64,000 bases of DNA from Streptomyces sp. NBC_01750 (GTDB lineage Bacteria > Actinomycetota > Actinomycetes > Streptomycetales > Streptomycetaceae), in contig NZ_CP109137.1 in assembly GCF_035918095.1 (NCBI RefSeq), positions 992,001-1,056,000 of the forward strand, given 5' to 3'. The notes under the pieces were generated by a model. That model was not told where the DNA came from. It was given only the letters and a program-made list of their open reading frames with translations, and did no database searches. Of this stretch, positions 34,949 to 43,426 are shown one piece after another. Each line of letters begins with the position of its first letter. Positions within the stretch are counted from its first letter, which is position 1. The position numbers were made by a program, and so were the translations under genes.

Positions 34949-36505
34949 ATGACCCCCCACAAGAACACCCGGCGCGCCGCTGCCCTCGCAGCCACGGCCG
35001 CCATGGTCGTCGTCGGCGTACAGACGGCTTCCGCGAGCGGCGCCACCGGCCGGGCGGACGGCCCCACCCCTGCCCCGACGGGCGCTTCCGCGCGGGCCGC
35101 CGCCATCAACTCCGCCCAGGCCGAAGCCGCTTCGGCGGCCGGCACGCTCGGCCTCGGAGCCAAGGAGAAGCTGGTCGTCCGTGATGTCATCAAGGACACG
35201 GACGGCACGGTGCACACGCGCTACGAGCGCACCTACGACGGCCTGCCCGTGCTCGGCGGCGACCTCGTCACGCACACCGCCGGGAACGGCACGCTCAAGG
35301 GCGTGGACAAGGCGAACGACGCCCGGATATCGGTGGCGACCACCGCCCCCGCACGTAAGGCCGCGGCCGGCGCCCGCAAGGTGATCTGGGCCGGCAACGG
35401 CAAGCCCGTCCTCGCCTTCGAGACGGTCAAGACCGGTGTGCAGAAGGACGGTACGCCCAGCAGGCTGCACATCGTCACCGACGCCGCCACCGGCAAGAAG
35501 CTGCACCAGTACGAGGCTGTCGAGACCGGCACCGGCGCCAGCCAGTACAGCGGTGAGGTCCCCCTCTCCACCACCAAGAGCGGCTCCGGCTTCGAGCTCA
35601 CCGACGCGGAGCGCGGCGGCCACAAGACGTACGACCTGAACCAGGGCCAGAACGGCACCGGCAAGCTGCTGACGGACGACGACGACAAGTGGGGCAGCGG
35701 CACCAACGACGACCGGCAGACCGCCGCCGTCGACGCCGCCTACGGCGCCGCCATGACCTGGGACTTCTACAAGACCGAGCTCGGCCGCAACGGCATCGCG
35801 GGCGACGGCAAAGCCGCGTACTCCCGGGTCCACTACGGCGATTCGTACGTCAACGCCTTCTGGGACGACAGCTGCTTCTGCATGACGTACGGCGACGGCG
35901 AGGGCAACAAGAAGTCCCTCACCGAGATCGACGTGGCCGGCCACGAGATGAGCCACGGCCTGACCTCCCGCACCGCCAACCTCGAGTACAGCGGCGAGTC
36001 GGGCGGGCTCAACGAGGCGACCAGCGACATCTTCGGGACCTCGGTCGAGTTCTTCGCCAACAACAAGAAGGACATCGGCGACTACCTCATCGGCGAAGAG
36101 ATCGACATCAACGGTGACGGCACTCCCCTGCGTTACATGGACAAGCCCAGCAAGGACGGGCAGTCCCTGGACGCGTGGAAGACCGGCGCCGGCAACGCGG
36201 ACGTCCACCACTCCTCCGGCATCGCGAACCACTTCTTCTACCTGTTGTCCGAGGGCAGCGGCAAGAAGACGATCAACGGGGTCGACTACGACTCCCCGAC
36301 CTCGGACGGCTCGACGGTCACCGGGATCGGCCGGGACAAGGCCTACAAGATCTGGTACAAGGCCCTCACCACGTACATGACCTCGACCACCGACTACAAG
36401 GCCGCCCGTGAGGCGACCGTGAAGGCGGCCAATGACCTGTACGGCGCGGACGGCACGGAGGCGAAGACCGTCGCCGCCGCCTGGGGCGCGGTCAACGTGA
36501 AGTAA
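34949..36505 (+). CDS. Thermolysin-like neutral metalloprotease (peptidase family M4), secreted
   Basis: 518 aa. ATG at 34949 with GGAG eight bases upstream. Signal peptide MTPHKNTRRAAALAATAAMVVVG cleaved near SASG (about residue 30). An FTP/PepSY-type propeptide spans about 60-190 (TRYERTYDGLPVLGGDLVTH, LHIVTDAATGKKLHQYE). The M4 catalytic domain follows: zinc site GHEMSHGLT (HExxH), third ligand Glu in GGLNEATSD, and the active-site His region DVHHSSGIANHFFYLL. Length is typical of Streptomyces M4 proteases without an added C-terminal domain. Followed by a very strong terminator, so monocistronic. Confidence 0.96.
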   Translation: MTPHKNTRRAAALAATAAMVVVGVQTASASGATGRADGPTPAPTGASARAAAINSAQAEAASAAGTLGLGAKEKLVVRDVIKDTDGTVHTRYERTYDGLPVLGGDLVTHTAGNGTLKGVDKANDARISVATTAPARKAAAGARKVIWAGNGKPVLAFETVKTGVQKDGTPSRLHIVTDAATGKKLHQYEAVETGTGASQYSGEVPLSTTKSGSGFELTDAERGGHKTYDLNQGQNGTGKLLTDDDDKWGSGTNDDRQTAAVDAAYGAAMTWDFYKTELGRNGIAGDGKAAYSRVHYGDSYVNAFWDDSCFCMTYGDGEGNKKSLTEIDVAGHEMSHGLTSRTANLEYSGESGGLNEATSDIFGTSVEFFANNKKDIGDYLIGEEIDINGDGTPLRYMDKPSKDGQSLDAWKTGAGNADVHHSSGIANHFFYLLSEGSGKKTINGVDYDSPTSDGSTVTGIGRDKAYKIWYKALTTYMTSTTDYKAAREATVKAANDLYGADGTEAKTVAAAWGAVNVK

Positions 36506-36515
36506 CCGGCATATG

Positions 36516-36555
36516 CACGGGCTTCTTCTCGGCGCATGCCGAGAAGAAGCCCGTG
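36516..36555 (+). terminator. Perfect 18-bp hairpin terminator of the M4 protease gene
   Basis: Arms CACGGGCTTCTTCTCGGC and GCCGAGAAGAAGCCCGTG around the four-base loop GCAT, ten bases after the stop codon. Confidence 0.92.
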
Positions 36556-36703
36556 GACGCAACGGTGCTACCCGGGGGCGGGCGGCAGGTACTGCCGCTC
36601 AGTTGAACACGCGGGCCGCCGAATACCCGATGCCTGCCGGTCGATCCGCCGAAGCGCCCGGTCAACGGGGCGATCCGTCGAACAGCCCGGTCAACGCTCT
36701 CGG

Positions 36704-37200
36704 CTATACGTCGCGGGCCCGGAGCAGCAGCCCACCGCCGAGCAGCGCGGCAACCGCCCACAGGGCCAGCACGCCGGCGCCCTGCCATGGACCGATGGGC
36801 AGCTCACTGACGCGTCTGCGCGCCCGTTGCGTGAGCCCGGCAAGGGCCGCTGCCGGGGACAGCGAAGCCAGCAGCACCGCACGCACCCGGAAGCCGGAAT
36901 CCACCGGTCCCGCCAGCGCGAACATCAGGACCGGCAAACCGACAACGATGGCGAGGAGTTGGGAGCCGTTGCGACCGAGCCGGTACCCCGGCGATCAGCT
37001 GTGCGCCGCAGCCCGCCGGCGTCACCGTCTGGAAGAGCGTGAGCGACCATACGCTCGCGAAGCGAAGGCCGAACAAAGGGGCCCGAACCAGTTCTTGTCC
37101 CACACCCCGGCCATCGAGGTCTCGCGGGAGACGGCGGCTCCGGCGTGCTGGGCAAGGACGGTGAGCACGGCACCCGAACGACGGCCCGGACCGCGGACCG
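36704..37200 (-). pseudogene. Degenerate C-terminal remnant of an integral membrane (ABC-2-like) protein
   Basis: On the minus strand one frame gives ETSMAGVWDKNWFGPL, another FGLRFASVWSLTLFQT, and a third YRLGRNGSQLLAIVVGLPVLMFALAG and on to VALLGGGLLLRARDV-like membrane sequence ending at a stop at 36704. Only by joining three frames does a membrane-protein C-terminus appear. The resemblance to Streptomyces ABC-type permease C-termini is suggestive but not certain. No start and no intact frame remain. Confidence 0.45.
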
Positions 37201-37201
37201 C

Positions 37202-39394
37202 TCAGCCTTCGTCCTTCGGTGGCGGGGCCGGGCCGGTGTCGCCTTCCCGCCGGGATCCCTCCTCCTTTTCCGCACGTTCCTGCCGCTCCAGCCTGGACGA
37301 CTCGATGTCCCGTTCCAGCGGTGTCCTGCCTACGGCGGTCGCCAGCTCCTCCAGGGCCTGCACCTGAAGTTCCGCCCCGAGCCGCGCCACCGGATCCAGA
37401 GCGCTCTCGGCACCTTCCCAGGCATCGAGCGCCTCCTCGACCCGGTCCCAGTCCGGGTTCCGCCGTTCGCGCATATCTCGCGCCGCCTGCGCGGTGTCCG
37501 CCTCCAGGGCCTCGGCGAACCGCGCGGCCTCGGGATTGGGTCGCGCGCCGCGTTCCGGCAGGTGGGTCTCCAGCAGCATCGCCGCCCGGCCCAGCGACTC
37601 GACCGCCTCGTCGGCGTCCTCCGCCTGCCTGCGGGTCAGTCCTCGATGACGTACGGGCTCCTGCTTGGCCCGGTCGAGGGCCTTGCGCCACGCGGCGTTC
37701 GCCGCGCGGCTCGCGAGCAGTGCCTGCCGTACGTCCGCGCGGCGCCGCCCTGCGGGGTCGGCATAGCCGCGGACCACCGCCGCCGCGTACCGTCCGTTCG
37801 CGGCGAGCCAGTCGGCGAGCCGGTCCAGCAGCCGCGGTGTCTCCCAGGCCGGGAAAACCAGGTAGGCCAGCATCGCCAGCGCGCCGCCGAGCAGGGTGAG
37901 CAGTACCCGGTCCCGCACTGTCTGGTGCCACCCCTCGCCGCCCATCCCGAGCAGGAAGACCACGTACGCCGCCGTGAAGCACTGCGAGACCGCGTACCCG
38001 GTGCGCATCAGCAGGTACGTCAGCGCGGCCGAGACGACGGCCAGCCCGCCGGACAAAGAGGCGTCCGGGTGGGCCAGCTGCACCACCCCGGTGGCCAGTG
38101 CGACGCCCACCAGCGTGCCGGCGAAGCGGCCAACGGCCCGGGCATAGGTCTGGTGGAAGTCCGGCCGCAGCACCATGACGGAGGCGATGGGCGCCCAGTA
38201 GCCGTGGCCCAGAGGGAGCCACGTGCCGAGCAGGTAGCCGAGGGAGGCCACTGCCGCAAGGCGCACGGCGTGCCGCATGATGGGCGAGTCTCGGTGGAGT
38301 TCACTGCGCATCTCGCGCAGAACGACCGGCACCTGCCGGAAAATCGTCGGACGCAGCAGTGGCGGGGTGTCCCCCGCACCTGGGGCCGTGGTGGGTGTCA
38401 CGGGCATGCCACCGCTCTCGGCGGTCTCCAGGACCTCGCCGAGCAGGCTCACCAGCTGGACCGCGGCCTGCCGCGCAGGCCCCTCCAGCACCTCGTGCTC
38501 CTCGTCGATCCGCAGGACCTCCATGACCTGCGGGCGCACGGGGGCCGGGACACCGCGACGGATCGAACGCGCGGCGGCGTCCAGGACGTCGGCGGCCGCG
38601 GCCAGCAGTTCCCGCACCCGGTCTCGTTCCGGGCCTTCCGCCGGAGCACCGACCTGGGGGTCGGCGAGTGCGGCTACGACGGGGCGGATGCGTTCGGCCA
38701 GGCCACGTGGGCCGTGAAGGGCGGCGGGCCGACGGCGCGCCTGTGCCGGCGTGACGGCGGCGGCATCTCGGGCCGTCATCATCGGTTCCGGGTCGAATGT
38801 GGCCGTCGGGTCATGCCTCAGGCGCCGGGCGTAGTCGGCCACGCCGGCGAAGGCGTCGGCGAGCGCGTCCCGGTGCGCCCCCCATCTACGGATCGGGAAC
38901 AGCAGGATCAACGTGGCCTGCACTACGCCGCCGAGCGCGATGACCACGGCGTGCTCAAGAGCCTGCTCGACGCTGGTGGGCAGGGTGATGGTCACCAGCA
39001 TGATGCCGACCGTCGCGGTCGCGACGATCCCGGCGGTCGGGCCTGCGGCCCAGGCCATCCCGGCGAGAAAGGACCATGCGGCGAGCAGCAGGAGGAAGGG
39101 CACAATGTGCCCCGCCGCGAGGTAGCCCAGGAAGGTGCTGAGAGCCAGACCGACGCCTGCGGCCAGCGCGATCACCTTGCGCGGACGCCAGCTCCGCTGG
39201 AACGTGGCAGTACCGGCCGAGAAGGCGCCGAACGCGGTGGACGCGGCATACGCGGGGGAGACGAGCCACAGCGCGAGTCCGATCACGATCGCCACGCCGG
39301 CCGCCGCACGCAGTGCGACCAGGGGCTCGAGCCGGGTCCGCTCGATCGTCAGCCCGGTACGCACAATCTCCTTCAGCGCCCGCAGCCACGTCAC
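37202..39394 (-). CDS. FUSC family membrane protein (fusaric acid resistance / aromatic acid exporter-like)
   Basis: 730 aa from GTG at 39394; the SD is weak and an upstream in-frame start would add 35 residues. Two FUSC-type membrane halves: N-terminal TM cluster about residues 30-160 (LRAAAGVAIVIGLALWLVSP) and second cluster about 375-540 (ASLGYLLGTWLPLGHGYWAPIASV, then MVLRPDFHQTYARAVGRFAGTLVGV, the FUSC_2 hallmark). Between them is a soluble domain of about 200 residues. A C-terminal helical, charged tail of about 190 residues ends in REGDTGPAPPPKDEG. Such proteins are putative exporters of aromatic or weak organic acids. Confidence 0.88.
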   Translation of the reverse strand: MTWLRALKEIVRTGLTIERTRLEPLVALRAAAGVAIVIGLALWLVSPAYAASTAFGAFSAGTATFQRSWRPRKVIALAAGVGLALSTFLGYLAAGHIVPFLLLLAAWSFLAGMAWAAGPTAGIVATATVGIMLVTITLPTSVEQALEHAVVIALGGVVQATLILLFPIRRWGAHRDALADAFAGVADYARRLRHDPTATFDPEPMMTARDAAAVTPAQARRRPAALHGPRGLAERIRPVVAALADPQVGAPAEGPERDRVRELLAAAADVLDAAARSIRRGVPAPVRPQVMEVLRIDEEHEVLEGPARQAAVQLVSLLGEVLETAESGGMPVTPTTAPGAGDTPPLLRPTIFRQVPVVLREMRSELHRDSPIMRHAVRLAAVASLGYLLGTWLPLGHGYWAPIASVMVLRPDFHQTYARAVGRFAGTLVGVALATGVVQLAHPDASLSGGLAVVSAALTYLLMRTGYAVSQCFTAAYVVFLLGMGGEGWHQTVRDRVLLTLLGGALAMLAYLVFPAWETPRLLDRLADWLAANGRYAAAVVRGYADPAGRRRADVRQALLASRAANAAWRKALDRAKQEPVRHRGLTRRQAEDADEAVESLGRAAMLLETHLPERGARPNPEAARFAEALEADTAQAARDMRERRNPDWDRVEEALDAWEGAESALDPVARLGAELQVQALEELATAVGRTPLERDIESSRLERQERAEKEEGSRREGDTGPAPPPKDEG

Positions 39395-39733
39395 GGAAAC
39401 GAGCCTAGGCGGAACGGACCGGCAGGTCGCACCAGCCGCACCGCGTCCTGCCGGTGACCGGCGTCGCGGCAGCTGCCCGGACGGCAGCCGCGGCGCCACC
39501 CCTTGCCGTCCGGCGTGGGCCGGCCCATTGCGGCGAGTAGCAGGACCCCGGCATCCGGAACCCTGCGCCGCGTCCGATGAGCAGGGAACGGCGGCCCCGG
39601 GTGGGCGCGCGGCGGCGCCTCGATCTGTTCCGGCGTCAGCCGCGCACGGGCGCCGTTCCGGTCAGGTGTAAGGGCGCCGTTCCGGCCGGGTGTTTCGGGG
39701 CGGTCCCCTGCGGGCCGGCGGTGCCGGCGGTCA
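39395..39733. other. 339-bp gap, nothing recognised
   Basis: GC-rich spacer between the FUSC gene start and the UBP zinc-finger gene end, both on the minus strand. It presumably contains the FUSC promoter. No gene or repeat of note apart from a run of short GCGCCGTTCCGG-like copies near 39650-39690. Confidence 0.5.
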
Positions 39734-39994
39734 TCAGACCATGGCCTCGTGGACGTAGCACCAGCGCCAGTCCTCGCCGGGCTCGAAGGACTGCACGATG
39801 GGGTGGCCGACGGTGCCTGCGTGCCCGCGGGCGTGCTTGAGCGGCGAGGAGTCGCAGCATCCTACGTGCCCGCAGGTCAGGCACAGTCTGAGGTGCACCC
39901 ATGGAGAGCCGAGGCGCAAGCACTCCTCGCAGCCCTGGGGTGTGCGCGGCGTCACCGGGCGCAGGAGCGAGAGGTGCGGGTCGGGTTCCGTCAT
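39734..39994 (-). CDS. UBP-type zinc finger protein
   Basis: 86 aa, essentially one ZnF_UBP domain. Cysteine/histidine ligands are visible: GCEECLRLGSPWVHLRLC, LTCGHVGCCDSSP, then HARGHAGTVGHPIVQSF and the end ...WRWCYVHEAMV. Bacterial stand-alone UBP fingers of this size are common in Streptomyces. They may bind free C-termini or act as small redox/zinc proteins, but their role is unknown. ATG at 39994 is preceded by GGAGG. Confidence 0.9.
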   Translation of the reverse strand: MTEPDPHLSLLRPVTPRTPQGCEECLRLGSPWVHLRLCLTCGHVGCCDSSPLKHARGHAGTVGHPIVQSFEPGEDWRWCYVHEAMV

Positions 39995-40830
39995 GGTGGG
40001 CCTCCTTCTACGGACGCATCACCGGCGACCGGCCCACGGCAGTCGGCGAGAACTGACACTCAGCAGGGCGCCGCCGTCCTGCGATGCCCTGTCCCGAAGA
40101 ACGAGATCTCCGCGAGCAATTAGGCGGCCTGGCTCTTATCAGGCCTCGCCGGCAGCGCAGATTCATAAAAGGCTTCTGGAGATGCATTTTCCCGTGAAGC
40201 TGGACAGCGATAATACGCGATCGGCGCCGGTCAGGCTCAAGCTCCTCTTTTGAAACGCCCGGACGCGCGCAAATCCAGCGGTGTCCAGAACTCGGAGCCA
40301 ACCGCTCCGTCCTGCCGGCAACAAAACTTCGCCTGCTGACTGTTGTGCGCCCCCGGCGCAGACTCCCGGACCAGGGACACGCCACTCGCATGCAGTAAGT
40401 GCGCAGCCCATGGCCGTCACTGTTGGGCGGGATTGTAGATGAGAAACGAATCGGGCGGCGAGCGCTCCGCGCGCCCGACCCCGGTTTCGTGGGGGTAGTC
40501 GGTCTGCTGGTGATGGGCGGGTCGCGCCAGCGCACCCACCGACGGCGGGCCGACTGCGGGCCACTGCGGAAACGACGGGACCGGGCGTCCGCCAGACGTG
40601 TCGGGCACCGAGGCCCCTGGCGCCGTGGACAGCTACCGCCTCGCCAACGCGATCGAGTTCGAGTGGCAACCCGACGATGCGCGGCGGAGACTGGAAGCGC
40701 GGTTTTGTGGGCGTACATGAGCTCACGACATCGTGGCTTCCGGATTACTCGCTCCGGCCATTGGCGAGCGCGAGGACAGGGTGCCGGCCGCAATGGCCGA
40801 GAGTGGTCGAAATTTCCTCAAGGAGCTCGC
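39995..40830. other. 836-bp region upstream of the NRPS cluster
   Basis: No intact gene. It includes a dyad GGCCTG-N8-CAGGCC at 40127-40146, an AT-richer stretch 40120-40260 that could hold the cluster promoter, and the TauD-like stub at 40590-40720. GC content is lower than the flanks, suggesting acquired DNA. Confidence 0.5.
40590..40720 (+). pseudogene. Fragment of a TauD-like dioxygenase related to the intact gene at 46699
   Basis: The frame ending at 40720 reads SGTEAPGAVDSYRLANAIEF then EWQPDDARRRLEARF. It matches the internal segment FGTDDRGAVESYCRAQAIEF then AWQPDGGLRTRQRR of the oxygenase at 46699-47703 (about residues 174-210). Only about 40 codons remain, with no start. A leftover of a duplicated or displaced copy at the cluster boundary. 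Confidence 0.6.
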
Positions 40831-43416
40831 ATGAAGGGCAAATCCGTCGAAGTCTTGACGCCCGGGCCGGATGAATCTGCGATACCCAGTCGCGGGTACA
40901 CCGGCCCGAAGACCGGCATAGAGGAAAACCTGGCCGAATTGCTGGCCGACCTCATGTGCGTCGAACAGGTGTCTGTCGACAGCCATTTCTTCGATGACCT
41001 CGGCGCCAACTCGTTGGTGATGGCCCATTTCTGCGCACGGGTCAGGAAACGTGAGGATCTGCCCTCAGCGTCGATGAAGGACATCTACCGGCACCCAACG
41101 ATCCAAAGCCTGGCGACGGCACTCGCGGACGCCGCACCCGCTCCCGTCGAGTCGTCGGTCCCGGCATCGCCCGAGGTGGTGACACAAGCCGGCACGCTGC
41201 AGTACGTCCTCTGCGGAACGCTGCAGGCCCTGATGTTCCTCGGATATTGCTTCCTGGCGGGGCTCGTCACAGTCAGGGGCTACGAGTGGGTCGCCGCCGG
41301 CTCGGATCTGACCGACATCTACCTGCGGTCGGCCCTCTTCGGCGGCGCCGGTTTCATCGGCCTGTGCACGTTCCCGATCGCGGCCAAATGGATCCTCATC
41401 GGTCGGTGGAAACCCCGCGAGTTCCCAGTCTGGAGCCTGACCTATCTGCGCTTCTGGACCGTCAAATCGCTGATCCACGCCAACCCGATGATCCTCTTCG
41501 TCGGCAATCCGCTGTACGTCCTGTACCTGCGCGCCCTCGGCGCGCGGATCGGCAAGGGCGTCACGATCCTCTCCCCCACCGTTCCGGTCTGCACCGACCT
41601 GCTCACGATCGGCGCCGGCACGGTGATCCGCAAAGACTCGTTCTTCCTCTGCTACCGGGCGCACGCCGGACGTATCCAGACCGGCCGGATCACCCTCGGC
41701 CGGGACGTGTTCATCGGCGAGAAGACCGTGCTCGACATCGACACGTCGATGGGCGACGGGGCGCAGCTCGGCCACACGTCCGCGCTGCAAAGCGGCCAGG
41801 TGGTCCCGGACGGCCAGCGGTGGCACGGATCCCCGGCACAGCGCACGGAGCTTGACTACGTGAGAGTCGCGCCGGCGGATTGCGGCACGCTGCGCCGGGC
41901 CGGCTTCGGCCTCATCACCGTGCTCCAGCTGTTCCTCCTGTACGTGCCGCTGACCATCGGGGGCGCGTACATGCTGGTGACTCAGGTCCCGACGCTGAGC
42001 AAGGTGCTGGACCCGGGGACGTTGCGCATCACATCGCCGAAGCTCTACATCGACGCGCTGTTCCTCTCCCTCCTGGTGTTCTTCGGTTTCGTCGTGATGG
42101 GGCTCGCCATATTGTTCGCCGTTCCGCGCCTGCTGAACCTGGTGATCAAACCGGACAAGGTCTATCCGCTGTACGGCCTGCATTACTCGACGCACCGGGC
42201 AATCGCGCGCATGACCAACATCAAGTTCTTCAAATGGCTCTTCGGTGACAGCTCCTACATCGTCCACTATTTGCGCGGCCTCGGGTACGACCTGTCCCAT
42301 GTCGAGCAGACCGGGTCGAACTTCGGAACGGAAGTGCAGCACGAAACGCCGTACCTGACCTCCGTCGGAAGCGGAACGATGATCGCCGACGGGCTCTCCA
42401 TCGTCAATGCAGACTTCTCGAGCACGTCCTTCCGCGTGTCCCGGGCATCGATCGGGCCACACAACTTCCTTGGGAACAACATCGCCTATCCGTCAGGAGC
42501 CAGGACAGGAGAGAACTGCCTCCTCGCGACGAAGGTGATGATTCCGCTCGACGGCGAAATACGCGAGGGAGTTGGCCTGCTCGGATCGCCATGCTTCGAG
42601 ATTCCCCGGTCGGTGGAGCGCGACACCCGGTTCGACCATCTACGGACCGGGGACGAGAGACACCGAAATCTCGCCGCAAAGAACCGCTACAACATCCGCA
42701 CGATGGGCTTCTTTCTGTTCGTGCGGTGGCTGCATTTCTTCGTGCTCACGGTGCTCGGCCTCGCGGCCATCGATCTGTACGGCGTTTTCGGGCAGGTAAT
42801 GATCGCCATGTCCCTGGCGCTCACCCTTGTGTTCACCGCAGTCTACTTCGTAATTGTGGAGCGTGGCATCGCGGCATTCCGCGCACTGAAGCCGCAGTTG
42901 TGCTCCATCTACGAACCGTACTTCTGGTGGCACGAGCGCCTCTGGAAGGTGCCTGACGAGTACCTCAACGTCTTCAACGGAACCCCTTTCAAGAACGTGA
43001 TCTGGCGAATGCTGGGGGTTCGAATCGGCAACAGGGTCTTCGACGACGGCTGCTATCTGACGGAGCGGACGCTCACCACCATCGGGAACGACTGCACGCT
43101 CAACGCGGGCAGCAAAATCCAGTGCCACTCGCAGGAGGACGGCACCTTCAAGTCCGACTTCAGCACGATCGGTGACGGCTGCACCCTCGGTGTCGGCGCC
43201 CACGTCCACTACGGCGTGACGATGGGCGACCGCGCAGTGCTCGCCCCCGACTCCTTCCTCATGAAAGGCGAGGAAATGCCCCCGCACGCACGGTGGGGGG
43301 GAAACCCGGCCACGGAGACGCGAGACGCCCATTACCAGCCTGCAGCAGTAGTGCGGAAGGGGCAGCAGGACCAACTCGGTCAGCGCCCTCAAGAGCACTG
43401 CGGCGCCGGTGAGTGA
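40831..43416 (+). CDS. Carrier domain plus Pls-type membrane/left-handed-beta-helix terminal region, lacking an adenylation domain
   Basis: 861 aa. ATG at 40831 with AAGGAG. Residues about 30-105 are a peptidyl carrier domain (VSVDSHFFDDLGANSLVMAH; phosphopantetheine Ser near residue 61). The rest matches the terminal region of Pls/PosA NRPSs (epsilon-poly-L-lysine synthetase type). Membrane pairs (about 125-195, 360-440, 630-680) alternate with hexapeptide-repeat acetyltransferase-like blocks: RIGKGVTILSPTVPVCTDLL, GTMIADGLSIVNADFSS and IGNRVFDDGCYLTERTLTTIG. In Pls this region follows an A domain and elongates the chain; here the A domain is absent, so loading must come in trans, most simply from the NRPS starting 11 bp downstream. 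GC content appears lower than in neighbouring genes. Confidence 0.88.
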   Translation: MKGKSVEVLTPGPDESAIPSRGYTGPKTGIEENLAELLADLMCVEQVSVDSHFFDDLGANSLVMAHFCARVRKREDLPSASMKDIYRHPTIQSLATALADAAPAPVESSVPASPEVVTQAGTLQYVLCGTLQALMFLGYCFLAGLVTVRGYEWVAAGSDLTDIYLRSALFGGAGFIGLCTFPIAAKWILIGRWKPREFPVWSLTYLRFWTVKSLIHANPMILFVGNPLYVLYLRALGARIGKGVTILSPTVPVCTDLLTIGAGTVIRKDSFFLCYRAHAGRIQTGRITLGRDVFIGEKTVLDIDTSMGDGAQLGHTSALQSGQVVPDGQRWHGSPAQRTELDYVRVAPADCGTLRRAGFGLITVLQLFLLYVPLTIGGAYMLVTQVPTLSKVLDPGTLRITSPKLYIDALFLSLLVFFGFVVMGLAILFAVPRLLNLVIKPDKVYPLYGLHYSTHRAIARMTNIKFFKWLFGDSSYIVHYLRGLGYDLSHVEQTGSNFGTEVQHETPYLTSVGSGTMIADGLSIVNADFSSTSFRVSRASIGPHNFLGNNIAYPSGARTGENCLLATKVMIPLDGEIREGVGLLGSPCFEIPRSVERDTRFDHLRTGDERHRNLAAKNRYNIRTMGFFLFVRWLHFFVLTVLGLAAIDLYGVFGQVMIAMSLALTLVFTAVYFVIVERGIAAFRALKPQLCSIYEPYFWWHERLWKVPDEYLNVFNGTPFKNVIWRMLGVRIGNRVFDDGCYLTERTLTTIGNDCTLNAGSKIQCHSQEDGTFKSDFSTIGDGCTLGVGAHVHYGVTMGDRAVLAPDSFLMKGEEMPPHARWGGNPATETRDAHYQPAAVVRKGQQDQLGQRPQEHCGAGE

Positions 43417-43426
43417 AGGGGCGACG

